Below are positions 1-8,668 of a DNA stretch of 64,000 bases, in pieces. The position numbers and the translations under genes are program-made. The notes below the pieces were generated by a model, which was given only the letters and a program-made list of their open reading frames with translations, made no database searches and was not told the origin of the DNA. Position 1 is the stretch's first letter; every line of letters starts with the position of its first letter. The DNA comes from Klebsiella spallanzanii (lineage in GTDB: Bacteria; Pseudomonadota; Gammaproteobacteria; Enterobacterales; Enterobacteriaceae), in contig NZ_CABGGS010000003.1 in NCBI RefSeq assembly GCF_902158555.1, forward strand, positions 214,164 to 278,163, in the 5' to 3' direction.

Positions 1-243
1 GATGACCAGGATAAAGGCCAGAGTCCGTAAGTAGACCAGGTCCAGCGGGATGAGGATCCAGGTATCAATCAGCCAGGCGCAGATTGAGGCCAGCGTCATC
101 ACAAACGTGGTGGCGAGTCCCATCCCCATAGCGGCTTCCAGTTTTTTGGAAACCCCCATAAACGGGCACAATCCAAGAAACTTCACCAGCACGAAGTTGT
201 TAACAAGGACGGTGCCAACAAAGAGCAGTAAATAATCAGCCAT
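1..243 (-). CDS. rsxA: RsxA, ion-translocating oxidoreductase subunit (partial)
   Basis: This is the N-terminal 81 residues of RsxA/RnfA; the rest lies left of the window. RsxA is an inner-membrane subunit of the Rsx/Rnf electron-transfer complex, which in E. coli keeps SoxR reduced and in other bacteria couples ferredoxin-NAD electron transfer to ion movement. The start is the ATG at 243 ([20 protein letters not shown]), followed by the family's conserved [12 protein letters not shown] stretch and hydrophobic helices. It is the first gene of the rsx operon and follows ydgK and cnu in the same direction, as in E. coli. Identification rests on near-identical sequence to the E. coli protein as I remember it. 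Confidence 0.95.
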   Translation of the reverse strand, partial: MADYLLLFVGTVLVNNFVLVKFLGLCPFMGVSKKLEAAMGMGLATTFVMTLASICAWLIDTWILIPLDLVYLRTLAFILVI

Positions 244-274
244 CATTCGACCTGAAATAGAAAAAGCCGTCTAT

Positions 275-291
275 TATCGAATAATTCGATA
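275..291. promoter_or_regulatory. 17-bp palindrome upstream of rsxA
   Basis: TATCGAATAATTCGATA is a perfect inverted repeat around a single central A. It lies 31 bp upstream of the rsxA start and downstream of the ydgK stop. The symmetry suggests an operator for a dimeric regulator. I do not recognise the consensus, so its role is open. Confidence 0.4.
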
Positions 292-320
292 CCGGCGACA
301 ACAGGTTAACTGTGTGGTTA

Positions 321-761
321 TTACGGATTCACAAAGGTACGCTTAACCCGTTCAGAACGCCTGAAGTAGGGGGCCAGCAGCGCCGCAGCAAGAAGAGGGA
401 ACAGAAGCTGACGCAGCGCCAGGGTATCCGTAATGGGGGAAAAAGCGAAAGCCTTTACCGCCAGCAGCAGCGTTATCAGTAGCCAGATAATATAGTGCTT
501 CGGCACGATTTTTCGTCGTTTGAAAAAGGCAATGGTCAGCCACAGCGTGTAGTACCACATGGCCAGTGCAAATACCAGGGAGGCTATCCAGAGCGCCAGA
601 TGCCCGGTACTCATATTGCTCAGCAATGTATAAGTTTGGGAAGACATCAGAGCATTCGCAAAAATAAGCAGCGACAATGAGGCACTAAGTAAAGCAACCA
701 GTAACCATGCCAGCGGTGCCAGCAGCCATCCGCCAATACGTTCTGCAGAGTGAGAGGACAT
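321..761 (-). CDS. ydgK: YdgK, DUF2569 inner-membrane protein
   Basis: A 146-residue membrane protein of the YdgK/DUF2569 family with no assigned function. Four hydrophobic stretches are visible (about residues 12-35, 52-78, 88-110 and 114-130), and the C-terminal tail is basic (RRSERVKR), which suggests a cytoplasmic end. It lies between cnu and rsxA in the same direction, the E. coli gene order, and may be cotranscribed with the rsx genes. Identification is by sequence and synteny. Nothing in the sequence points to a substrate or partner. Confidence 0.88.
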   Translation of the reverse strand: MSSHSAERIGGWLLAPLAWLLVALLSASLSLLIFANALMSSQTYTLLSNMSTGHLALWIASLVFALAMWYYTLWLTIAFFKRRKIVPKHYIIWLLITLLLAVKAFAFSPITDTLALRQLLFPLLAAALLAPYFRRSERVKRTFVNP

Positions 762-842
762 TGTGTGACTCCCGAATTCAACGCCAGTTATAAATAAAAG
801 CAGGGCGGGAGTATAAGCAACTGGCGTGAATGATAACAGTCT

Positions 843-1058
843 TTATTGCACGTACCGCCAGACGGACTTAGGGACTTCGCCAATGTTGAACAATTTCCCG
901 CCAGAAACCAGCTCTGCACGGCGATGGTCGGCGGCACGATACATGTTGACTATCTCTTCGCTATCGGTCAGAGAATAGTTGAGATGATCAAAAAGCTTTT
1001 CCAGACTTTCCAGCGAGCTGATTTTACGGAATTTTAATAAGTAGTCCTGAACGGTCAT
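843..1058 (-). CDS. cnu: Cnu (YdgT), Hha-family H-NS modulator
   Basis: A 71-residue Hha/YmoA-family protein. Cnu binds the H-NS or StpA dimerisation region and strengthens silencing of horizontally acquired and virulence genes; in E. coli it was also found to bind oriC. The sequence [20 protein letters not shown] and the C-terminal [13 protein letters not shown] and PKSVW blocks are family hallmarks. The ATG at 1058 is chosen because it gives the exact family length; an in-frame extension to 1127 would add 23 residues not found in relatives. It is followed by ydgK in the same direction. Confidence 0.95.
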   Translation of the reverse strand: MTVQDYLLKFRKISSLESLEKLFDHLNYSLTDSEEIVNMYRAADHRRAELVSGGKLFNIGEVPKSVWRYVQ

Positions 1059-1250
1059 TTGCGTATCCATTTTATAATCGGAATAAATAATTCGAATATT
1101 ATCAGCTTTTAGTAAACCTGTTCTCAACCAACAGTACCTTCTTCATGCGCTAAGCTGTATGGGGTATTTGGGTGGTAAAAATTTATAACAAGAACAGATA
1201 ATATTCCCTGCGTATTAAAAAGAAATTTAAGAATATTCCAGAACTGAATC

Positions 1251-1268
1251 AGGCGCCGGATGGCGCCT
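1251..1268 (-). terminator. Hairpin after the GH1 gene
   Basis: AGGCGCC-GGAT-GGCGCCT forms a perfect 7-bp stem just past the stop of the GH1 gene. The U-tract on the minus strand is weak (GATTCAGTT), so termination is probable rather than certain. Confidence 0.5.
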
Positions 1269-1279
1269 GGGAGAGAAGA

Positions 1280-2650
1280 TTAACGCTGTTCGCCTCGGCT
1301 GGCAATAACGTTTTGGTACCAAAAAAAACTCTTTTTTCGTTTACGCGCCAGGTTTTGCTGATGATCAACATAAACGAACCCGTACTGTTTTTTATAACCG
1401 TTGAGCCAGCTTAAAAGATCAATAAAGGACCAAGGGTAGTAGCCGCGCACGTCGGCACCCAGTTCAAGGGCTTTTTCCAGGGCATCAATATGGCTGCTGA
1501 GGTAGTCAATGCGCGGATCGTCGACCACTTCACCATCAATAATGGGGTCTATTGCGCCCAGGCCGTTCTCGGTAATGTAAATCGGAATATCACCGTAACG
1601 TTCTTTAATCATCATGATGCCGTCGGTTAGTCCCTGCGGCCAAATTTCCCAGCCCCATTCGGTATAGGTGCTTTGCGGGTTGCGTACGAAGTGGAATAGC
1701 CCATCCACTCCCGGCTCGCCGCCGGTCGGGACCTCAGGAGGTTGTGCTGATACGGTTTCCCGGCGGTAGTAGTTGAGGCCGATAAAGTCGCAGCGGTTTT
1801 CACGTAGCAGAGCATCATCGCCAGTAGCAAACACCGGAACACCCCAGAGCGCCTGGGTTTGTTGCAACAGTTCTTCGGGGTAGCAACCTTTTAAAACCGG
1901 GTCGTAGAGCCAGTGGGTGTGGACGGCGTCGGCCATTGCCGTTGCCCGTTTATCCTCTTCGCTTTCAGTTAATGAAGTATGCGGCTGCAGGACGTTAACG
2001 AAGCCAATCTTCCCTTGAACGCCCATTTCACGAAACGTTTTGACGGCCAGAGCATGAGCGATAAAGACGTGGTGGCAGGCCTGAATTGCGCGTGCGGGAT
2101 CGCGCACCGCGGGAGGATGAAGGCCGTTAATATACCCATGGCCGATAAAAACAATGGTCTCGTTGAACGTTGCCCACAGCTTGACGCGGGAACCAAAACG
2201 TTCATAGCAGAGGCGGGCATACTCAGCGAATGCTTCCGCTGTACTGCGTGCTTCCCAGCCGCCTTCATCCTGTAGCGCCTGCGGTAAATCCCAGTGGTAC
2301 AGGGTAATCATCGGCTCAATATTATGTGCCAGCAGCTCATCAATCAGGTCGCTATAAAATTGAATGCCCGCTTCGTTAACTTCGCCGCGACCGTTGGGCA
2401 GCAGGCGGGGCCATGAAATAGAAAAGCGATAGCTTTGCAGACCCATTTCCGCCATCAGCGCGACGTCTTCGCGAAAGCGGTGGTAATGGTCAACGGCGAT
2501 GTCGCCCGTTGTCCCCTGAAAAGTGGTGCCGGGCAGGTGGGAATAAATATCCCAGATAGAAGGGCCTTTGCCGTCGGCATCGTGTCCGCCTTCAACCTGA
2601 TAGGCTGCGGTAGCGGCTCCCCATAAAAAATGCTGCGGAAATCCGGACAT
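1280..2650 (-). CDS. GH1 6-phospho-beta-glycosidase
   Basis: A 456-residue glycoside hydrolase family 1 enzyme. The acid/base Glu is E164 in TFNE and the nucleophile is E361 in ITENG. Near the C-terminus, S414, K421 and Y423 (SWLNGYKKQYGF) match the Ser-Lys-Tyr triad that binds the sugar phosphate in 6-phospho-beta-galactosidase and -glucosidase; plain beta-glucosidases usually have Glu at the first position. It therefore probably cleaves a beta-glycoside phosphorylated during PTS uptake, in the cytoplasm. No PTS genes adjoin it, so the transporter must be elsewhere. The start at 2650 is set by MSGFPQHFLWG and an AAGGAG site upstream; an in-frame extension to 2701 runs into the operator palindrome. 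The exact sugar is unknown. Confidence 0.85.
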   Translation of the reverse strand: MSGFPQHFLWGAATAAYQVEGGHDADGKGPSIWDIYSHLPGTTFQGTTGDIAVDHYHRFREDVALMAEMGLQSYRFSISWPRLLPNGRGEVNEAGIQFYSDLIDELLAHNIEPMITLYHWDLPQALQDEGGWEARSTAEAFAEYARLCYERFGSRVKLWATFNETIVFIGHGYINGLHPPAVRDPARAIQACHHVFIAHALAVKTFREMGVQGKIGFVNVLQPHTSLTESEEDKRATAMADAVHTHWLYDPVLKGCYPEELLQQTQALWGVPVFATGDDALLRENRCDFIGLNYYRRETVSAQPPEVPTGGEPGVDGLFHFVRNPQSTYTEWGWEIWPQGLTDGIMMIKERYGDIPIYITENGLGAIDPIIDGEVVDDPRIDYLSSHIDALEKALELGADVRGYYPWSFIDLLSWLNGYKKQYGFVYVDHQQNLARKRKKSFFWYQNVIASRGEQR

Positions 2651-2697
2651 GAAAAAACTCCTTATCAATTGATAAAGAGAGTGTAATAAAAGCATGT

Positions 2698-2738
2698 GCA
2701 ACTATGCAACCGGTTTCAGAAACCGGTTGCATAGTTGC
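2698..2738. promoter_or_regulatory. 19-bp inverted repeat with two LacI-type half-palindromes
   Basis: GCAACTATGCAACCGGTTT (2698-2716) and its exact reverse complement (2720-2738) are separated by three bases. Each arm contains AACCGGTT, itself a palindrome, centred 13 bp apart. The AAACCGGTTT core resembles operators of LacI/GalR-family regulators of beta-glucoside genes such as AscG. The site lies just upstream of the GH1 gene and downstream of blr, so it could act as an operator for the former or a hairpin ending the latter. Confidence 0.7.
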
Positions 2739-2753
2739 GAAGCGGGTCACTGT

Positions 2754-2903
2754 TTATTTCGACAGCGGCTTCGTCTGAACAACATCAACGGAAGGCGGGG
2801 ACTGGTAGTTATCAATATGATGGGCGATAACTAAAAGCAGGGCCGAAACGCCCAAAACAATCCAGCCAATAAGTTCTACAATACGGTTAAAAACGTTTTC
2901 CAT
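2754..2903 (-). CDS. blr: Blr, small division-associated membrane protein
   Basis: A 49-codon gene. It encodes MENVFNRIVELIGWIVLGVS, then a hydrophobic run (ALLLVIAHHIDNYQSPP) and a short polar tail ending in PLSK. This matches E. coli Blr (41 residues), a single-span protein that localises to the division site and affects beta-lactam tolerance. The transmembrane helix covers about residues 9-27. The position between ydgJ and cnu agrees with E. coli. The protein is about eight residues longer than the E. coli one because of an extra N-terminal segment and a longer tail. Confidence 0.85.
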   Translation of the reverse strand: MENVFNRIVELIGWIVLGVSALLLVIAHHIDNYQSPPSVDVVQTKPLSK

Positions 2904-3042
2904 AACTCTACTGCAAATTGTCAAACCAGACTGAAATGGTACTAAACGACTGAGTTAACGCAAGTGTTACCTGGCTTAAGTTGCGCAAATGGCGTAATGC
3001 TGAGCAATTGTCTAAGGGAAATCTCGCTAAGAGGGCTGAAAA

Positions 3043-4083
3043 ATGAGTGATGCTATCCGGGTAGGGCTGATCGGTTACGGTTATGCCAGTAAAACCTTTC
3101 ATGCGCCGTTAATCAGCGGCACGCCGGGAATGACGCTGGCAGCGGTTTCCAGTAGCGACCAAAGCAAAGTGTTGGCCGATTGGCCGGCTAACAAGGTCGT
3201 TTCCGACCCAAGGCAACTCTTTGATGACTCAGCTATCGATCTGGTGGTGATCCCCACCCCTAACGATACCCATTTCCCGCTGGCAAAAGCGGCGCTGGAG
3301 GCGGGTAAGCACGTTGTGGTGGACAAACCTTTTACCGTGACGCTGTCACAGGCGCGCGAACTTGATGCGATTGCTAAAAGAGAGGGACGACTGCTGTCCG
3401 TGTTTCATAACCGCCGCTGGGACAGCGATTTTCTCACCGTGAAGTCGCTGATTACCGAAGGTCTGCTCGGTGAAGTCTGTTACTTCGAGTCGCATTTCGA
3501 CCGCTATCGTCCGCAGGTTCGCAATCGCTGGCGAGAGCAAGGCGGCCCGGGCAGCGGTATCTGGTACGATCTTGGCCCGCATCTGCTCGATCAGGTGGTT
3601 AATCTCTTCGGGCTACCCGTCAGCATGCATGTTGATCTGGCGCAATTACGTCCTGGCTCCCAGTCCACCGACTACTTTCATGCCGTTTTGGCTTACCCCC
3701 AGCGCCGCGTTGTGCTGCACGGTACGCTGCTGGCCGCCGCTGAAACGGCCCGCTATATCATTCACGGCTCGCGGGGGAGCTATGTGAAATATGGACTGGA
3801 TCCGCAGGAGGAGCGGCTGAAAAGCGGCGAGCGCCTGCCGCAGGAGGATTGGGGTTACGATATGCGCGATGGGCTGCTGACGCGCGCTGAAGGCGAAGAG
3901 CTTACTGAAGAGCCCTGGCTCACGCTACCCGGCAATTATCCGGCCTATTATGCTGCCATTCGCGATGCCCTTAACGGGGTTGGCGAGAATCCGGTTCCGG
4001 CGGGTCAGGCTATTCAGATAATGGAGCTGATTGAGCTGGGGTTGGAGTCGGCCAGGCACCGGGCTACGCTGTGCCTGAATTAA
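3043..4083 (+). CDS. ydgJ: YdgJ, Gfo/Idh/MocA-family oxidoreductase
   Basis: A 346-residue NAD(P)-dependent oxidoreductase. The N-terminal Rossmann fold has the GLIGYGYASKTFHAP dinucleotide loop, and VVDKPF carries the lysine of the family's EKP-type motif near residue 95. The C-terminal half is the alpha/beta substrate domain, with GSGIWYDLGPHLLDQ supplying the catalytic His region. Members act on sugars, inositols and related polyols; the substrate of YdgJ is not established. It is divergent from blr and convergent with the fimbrial operon, and appears monocistronic. Confidence 0.92.
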   Translation: MSDAIRVGLIGYGYASKTFHAPLISGTPGMTLAAVSSSDQSKVLADWPANKVVSDPRQLFDDSAIDLVVIPTPNDTHFPLAKAALEAGKHVVVDKPFTVTLSQARELDAIAKREGRLLSVFHNRRWDSDFLTVKSLITEGLLGEVCYFESHFDRYRPQVRNRWREQGGPGSGIWYDLGPHLLDQVVNLFGLPVSMHVDLAQLRPGSQSTDYFHAVLAYPQRRVVLHGTLLAAAETARYIIHGSRGSYVKYGLDPQEERLKSGERLPQEDWGYDMRDGLLTRAEGEELTEEPWLTLPGNYPAYYAAIRDALNGVGENPVPAGQAIQIMELIELGLESARHRATLCLN

Positions 4084-4157
4084 TCTTGCGTATCGGCTGG
4101 GAGAAATGTGTATGGCACCCAAAATATGAACAGATCGTCGTGTTGAAGGGGGAGCTT

Positions 4158-5297
4158 TCAGTCATAAGTCACCCAGATATTTACCTTGCCGTTGATATTG
4201 CCGATATAGGGTTTTCCGCCGCTGGTAATGGCGTTGTGCTGAACGTAACGTGCGGTCAGTACGATGGGAGCGGCAGCATCATAAACCGCTGCGCTGCTGT
4301 TTACGCTGTGCCCGCGAGCGCCGGTATCCAGCGCTTCGCTATCACCAATGTTGATGCGGTTACCATTAAACAGCATCTCAACCTCCAGGCCTTCTATGCT
4401 TTCGCCGTCGCTTTCCCGATACAGGGAGACATTCTGGTTTGCTGAGGTCCGCGTGCCGCTGTCTTCAAAACGCAGACGCAGGTGCGCGATCTGACCGCTG
4501 CACTCCAGCTGTAGCTCAAACGGCGTTTCCGCGCCTCTGGCTGGCATCTGCCTGCTGTTATGCGCTACCCAGCGCCCCATATCGACCAGATACGCTTTAG
4601 TTGATAGCCGACAGGCGGGGGTAACCGGCGTAATACCGCCCTGACCGAGGTTAATGCCGCTGCTTTGGGCTGTTCCGGCCTCAAGCCAGAGCTGCGACTG
4701 GGTGGTTAATGGCGAGATCGGAGTGCCGTACGCCACGTTACCTGTATTTACCAGCTCTGCCCTGGCCGACAGCGTGACCGTTTTGCGCGGATTAAACACG
4801 TAGCGCCCCGCACCGCTGGCGCTGACGTCCAGGCCTGCGCTGACGGTTTGCTGCGGCTTATCTTTGACGATTTCCCCTTGCGGGGTGCGAAAATACCAGC
4901 GGATACCGACGCCGGGGTTGGTGGTGGGCATCAGATCGCTGCCGCCTTGCGCCGTTAAGCGCAACTGCCAGTTCGAGGGATTACCGTGAACGGCGTCTTG
5001 CAGACGGTTGCTGGAGTTGTCAATCCCGGAACCGGTGCAGGAGAGGGTATAGTCCGCCAGAAAAGTGGCGTAATCCCAGGACCAAAGTACCGAACCATAG
5101 CCCAGGGAATTATCCACCACCAACGTAAGCGCGTCGGCGAATGGCTGCCGGTCGGGGGTGTGGTAGATGCAGGTTGCGGCTTTCTGACCTGCATTATCTC
5201 CGTCATACCAGTAGACGTTCTCGCTGATGTTGATGGCGTATACCGGTAAGGCGAAAACGCCTCCAGCCAGGATCAGGCCGCTGAGTGTGCTTTTCAC
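4158..5297 (-). CDS. Two-domain fimbrial tip adhesin
   Basis: A 379-residue secreted protein, last in the fimbrial operon. A Sec signal peptide covers about residues 1-21 (cleavage after PVYA). The size fits the tip-adhesin plan: an N-terminal receptor-binding domain to about residue 215 and a C-terminal pilin domain from about 225 that starts with a Cys-containing strand (TPACRLSTKAYLVDMG) and ends in a beta-strand (GKVNIWVTYD) for donor-strand exchange with the chaperone. The start overlaps the chaperone stop by 4 bp, indicating translational coupling. I cannot predict the ligand; the N-terminal domain does not match an adhesin I know. Confidence 0.82.
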   Translation of the reverse strand: MKSTLSGLILAGGVFALPVYAINISENVYWYDGDNAGQKAATCIYHTPDRQPFADALTLVVDNSLGYGSVLWSWDYATFLADYTLSCTGSGIDNSSNRLQDAVHGNPSNWQLRLTAQGGSDLMPTTNPGVGIRWYFRTPQGEIVKDKPQQTVSAGLDVSASGAGRYVFNPRKTVTLSARAELVNTGNVAYGTPISPLTTQSQLWLEAGTAQSSGINLGQGGITPVTPACRLSTKAYLVDMGRWVAHNSRQMPARGAETPFELQLECSGQIAHLRLRFEDSGTRTSANQNVSLYRESDGESIEGLEVEMLFNGNRINIGDSEALDTGARGHSVNSSAAVYDAAAPIVLTARYVQHNAITSGGKPYIGNINGKVNIWVTYD

Positions 5298-6028
5298 AAG
5301 CTTACCCGCGCAGTCTGTTCTTCCCCCGTGCCGCCATAATCATTCACCGCGCTGTAAGTCAGGGTTGCCGCTCCACCCATCATTGTTGTCGGGATTTCGT
5401 AGCGCTGGCTGCCTTTTGGCGGCGGCATATGGAATTTATCATTCAGCATCACCTCCGCTTTTCCCGCCTGTTTTATCGCCAGCTTACCGAAGCTGATGTA
5501 ATAGGGGGTCGGGTTGCTCGCCGTGAGCCAGGTTTTACCGCCGCTTTTTTCCACCTGCCATTGCAGTTGTTTAACGGCGTCTCTGGCCTCCACACTTTTC
5601 AATCCTGTTGGGCGGACGAACACTTTAATCCGGCTGCGGATCGCCATAACCAGTTTATTCCCGCCGTCGCCGGAAGCTTTCGGCGGAATTTCCTGTACCG
5701 CCAGCCAGTAGACGGACTCTCTGTCCTGGGGGATATGGGCCGGAATCACCACCAGGCGCAGCTTGCCCTGTTTTTTACCCTCCAGCTTCATCACCGGCGG
5801 GGTCAGTATCAGAGGAAGGTTATCATCGTTACCGTTGAGGTCTTCCAGCCATGACTGAACCATATAGGCCTGAGGCGCATCGTTGATGATATCCACCGCC
5901 GTTTCTTTATCCGTAGCGTAGGCCACGATGCGGGTTAACATTGGCCGTACGGCGGCATGCGAGGTTTGCGTTACCACGGCGGCGAGAGCCAGCGAAATAA
6001 ACGTCCTGATAAGATGATTTCCTTTCAT
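5294..6028 (-). CDS. Periplasmic fimbrial chaperone (PapD/FimC family)
   Basis: A 244-residue PapD-like chaperone. A signal peptide (cut after QTSHA) precedes an immunoglobulin-like domain beginning AVRPMLTRIVAYATDKE, whose early Arg is the subunit-anchoring residue. MAIRSRIKVFVRP carries the second anchoring residue, a Lys, on the G1 side, and ASNPTPYYISF is the typical second-domain motif. It caps pilins by donor-strand complementation and delivers them to the usher. The ATG at 6028 was chosen because it opens a proper signal peptide; the frame continues upstream to 6367 inside the usher gene, but that part has no secretory character. The usher gene overlaps nothing and ends 13 bp upstream. 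Confidence 0.92.
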   Translation of the reverse strand: MKGNHLIRTFISLALAAVVTQTSHAAVRPMLTRIVAYATDKETAVDIINDAPQAYMVQSWLEDLNGNDDNLPLILTPPVMKLEGKKQGKLRLVVIPAHIPQDRESVYWLAVQEIPPKASGDGGNKLVMAIRSRIKVFVRPTGLKSVEARDAVKQLQWQVEKSGGKTWLTASNPTPYYISFGKLAIKQAGKAEVMLNDKFHMPPPKGSQRYEIPTTMMGGAATLTYSAVNDYGGTGEEQTARVSL

Positions 6029-6041
6029 TTTGTTGTCCTTA

Positions 6042-8618
6042 CTAAAATGGCTGACATTGAACGATGACTTTCTGATACCAGTTTTCCGGCTCCTGCTGCG
6101 CTTTGGTGGCAGGCGGTAGCCGGAAATAGCAGCGCTGTGCCGCAGTCTCTCCCCACTGTACCCGTAGCTTTTGCTCACGGTCGGCAGCGATCCCGCTGAG
6201 ATAAGCCAGGCCCTTGTTCCCGACGATCCCCGCTTCATCTTTTTCCCCTTCGACGTAAACCAGCGCGCCGAGCGGGATAGGTTTGATGCTGCGGATCTCG
6301 ACCATCGCCCGGCGGCCGATGCGGGTAGCGAAATGCAATAAAACGGCGGCGCCCTGGGTAGGGACAACCTTGCGGGAAGACTCTTTCAGCTCCACGCCAT
6401 CGGTTCTGCTGGTATCCAGCGTTAAGGTGTTGTAGCGATAAGGCGTCATATACGAAAGTACCGTGCGCCCCCAGCGGTCAGTATTGGTGTTACTGCTTCC
6501 GGTGACGCGAATGCCTTTTGCATCCGGTGTTTCAATGATGCCGATGGTATCGCCCAGCATGGGGGCCAGCAGCACGCCGCCGGAATAGAGCACCAGGCCA
6601 CCGCTCATCCCCGCAGAAAACTGCATGACGTCGTCGCTGTGCCCAATGGATCCGTTCAGTGAGCCAACGCTGGTCCCGTAGCCTAGCGACAGCGATTCGC
6701 TGGTACCGCCACCGGTATCGCGCTGAAGGTTGGCGGAATAATTCAGGGCGTTGTCCAGCGCATTGCCGGAGTATCCCAGCGTCTGGCCGTACTGGTTTTT
6801 CCGGTTACGCGTCAGGCCGTAATTCAGCGAACCGGCACTGCTCTGGCGGTCACCCCAGCTAAAGGGAATGCTGACGCTCAGATTGAGCAGGTTATCTTTA
6901 GACTGGCCGTTTTTAGTCCAGGTCCAGGTTAGTGAGACGCTGGCTGGGCCGATTTGCGTACCGCCGCCGCCGGTAAACGAGGTGTTTTTTTCCGTGGAGT
7001 GGTAGTAGCGATCCTGGCTGATCGAGAAATAGAGGTTGCCGTACTGGCTTAGCTCCTGGCTGAGGTTAAGCTCGGTACGGCTACGGCGGCGAAGGTTCCA
7101 GCCGGATTGCCCGTAATCATAGCCGTTCATTTCGTCGCGATTTTTGCGATTCATAAAATCGCTGAAATCCATAAAGTTGCGCGAATTGTATTGATAACCG
7201 GCAACCTGCAGGTTCGTCCCTGTGGTTTCGAAATAGCGCGCGAACAAGGTACGCAGCGCAGATCCGTTGCTCTCGGTATTCTTATTCCAGGTTTCGCGGT
7301 AGCTGGCCCCGGCCAGTTCCACTGAAAATGCGCCAATTGAGCCTAAATTCCATGCGGCTCCCGCTGATAACGACTGGTACTGTTCGGCGGTCAGCAGAGT
7401 GGAGAGCAAAGTCACCTGTTCGAAGCCGTACTCCAGGGCAGCAAATCCCAGCCAGGGTTCGCCGTCGGCATGGCTATTTTCGCGGTATTGTCCTATGGCT
7501 GTGCTATAGCGTAGCGCGCCGGGTCGGAGCATGGTGGGGAGCGTAGAATAGGGCACCCGAAATACCTGTCGGGCATCGTCCGCTTCTTCGACAGTGACTT
7601 CCAGCTCGGCGCCCGAACGCGCGCTGGAGAGATCGTCAATGGCAAAAGCGCCCGGCGTCACCGTGGTGCTGTAAATGATCGTATTTTGCTGGCGCACGGT
7701 CACTTTGGAATTGGTGCGGGCAATACCGCGGATAACCGGAGAGAAATCAAACTGGTTATCAAGCAGCATCCGCTCCGTGGTGGCCAGAGAGACGCCGCGC
7801 ATGGGAATATTATTGAGGATCGCGCTACGCGATTGGGTGAATATATCGCCAATGGAGATATGTCCGCGGGCGGCGGCAATACCCCGATTCAGATAGAGAC
7901 TGTCGTGGTTGGTTTCCCAACCGTCATCTTCATTTTTACTGAAGGAGTCGGTGCTGAATAATCGCCAGGGACCGGCTCCGCCCGTGCTGTTCAGGCTTAT
8001 CCACGCGCTGCGGCTGGTTTTATCATCGTTTTCATCGGCATCTTTGAGCGTTGACTGGTAGAAATAGCCGCTATAGCTGGCGCGGAGATTCGCAACGCCA
8101 TCATCCCACTCTTTAGGCGAAAGCATCACCGAATCCATCCGTTTTACCGCTTCCTGAGGTACCCGAAGCGATAGCGTTTGCAGACTGTCGTCATAGCTGA
8201 CGGCTGCGGCCGGAATTCGGGCGGCTATATCTTCGCACTGGCTAGTCGTCAGCGTTGACGGGTCGATATTTCCGCCATTACCTGCCGGATCCCGCCAGCC
8301 GTTGTACAGTTCAGTGCGAATCCCCAACTGATGCAGAAAAGCGGTAGAAAGACAGGGGATAGCCGTTTTATTTTGTCTGTCTTCAACAAACAAGATTGAG
8401 TAACGATCGATAAAGCGATCGTTCAGAGTGAAATCGACCGCTTTCAGGCCCGGTGTGACCGCATTGTGATAGAGAAAAACGTCTGCTGTTACCCCGCGTT
8501 TATCTTTGCGCAAAAACTGCGTCTCGTATTCACTCTCGGCCGCAAGCGCGCAATGAACAAGCGAAAAGAGTGTGCTGAGAACAAAACCAGCTGAAATCTG
8601 TTTTCCGTAACCTGTCAC
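6042..8618 (-). CDS. Outer-membrane fimbrial usher (FimD/PapC family)
   Basis: An 858-residue usher with a signal peptide (residues 1 to about 26). The N-terminal chaperone-binding domain begins ESEYETQFL, and the central 24-strand barrel with plug includes the motif RGIARTNSKVTVRQQNTIIY. The C-terminal domains have RGAxVxL-like and GNKGLAYLSG segments and a Cys pair (QRCYF, VQCQPF). It forms the secretion pore and polymerises subunits at the cell surface. Length is in the usual 800-880 range and the frame is intact. It sits between the minor pilins and the chaperone. Confidence 0.94.
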   Translation of the reverse strand: MTGYGKQISAGFVLSTLFSLVHCALAAESEYETQFLRKDKRGVTADVFLYHNAVTPGLKAVDFTLNDRFIDRYSILFVEDRQNKTAIPCLSTAFLHQLGIRTELYNGWRDPAGNGGNIDPSTLTTSQCEDIAARIPAAAVSYDDSLQTLSLRVPQEAVKRMDSVMLSPKEWDDGVANLRASYSGYFYQSTLKDADENDDKTSRSAWISLNSTGGAGPWRLFSTDSFSKNEDDGWETNHDSLYLNRGIAAARGHISIGDIFTQSRSAILNNIPMRGVSLATTERMLLDNQFDFSPVIRGIARTNSKVTVRQQNTIIYSTTVTPGAFAIDDLSSARSGAELEVTVEEADDARQVFRVPYSTLPTMLRPGALRYSTAIGQYRENSHADGEPWLGFAALEYGFEQVTLLSTLLTAEQYQSLSAGAAWNLGSIGAFSVELAGASYRETWNKNTESNGSALRTLFARYFETTGTNLQVAGYQYNSRNFMDFSDFMNRKNRDEMNGYDYGQSGWNLRRRSRTELNLSQELSQYGNLYFSISQDRYYHSTEKNTSFTGGGGTQIGPASVSLTWTWTKNGQSKDNLLNLSVSIPFSWGDRQSSAGSLNYGLTRNRKNQYGQTLGYSGNALDNALNYSANLQRDTGGGTSESLSLGYGTSVGSLNGSIGHSDDVMQFSAGMSGGLVLYSGGVLLAPMLGDTIGIIETPDAKGIRVTGSSNTNTDRWGRTVLSYMTPYRYNTLTLDTSRTDGVELKESSRKVVPTQGAAVLLHFATRIGRRAMVEIRSIKPIPLGALVYVEGEKDEAGIVGNKGLAYLSGIAADREQKLRVQWGETAAQRCYFRLPPATKAQQEPENWYQKVIVQCQPF

Positions 8619-8668
8619 GCCCGTTCCTTTAGATTTATTGTTATATCTTCACGCCTTATGCTGCTTGA

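Noticed and set aside
6029..6367. A longer N-terminus for the fimbrial chaperone
   Set aside because: The extension lies inside the usher gene, lacks secretory character, and a proper signal peptide begins at 6028.
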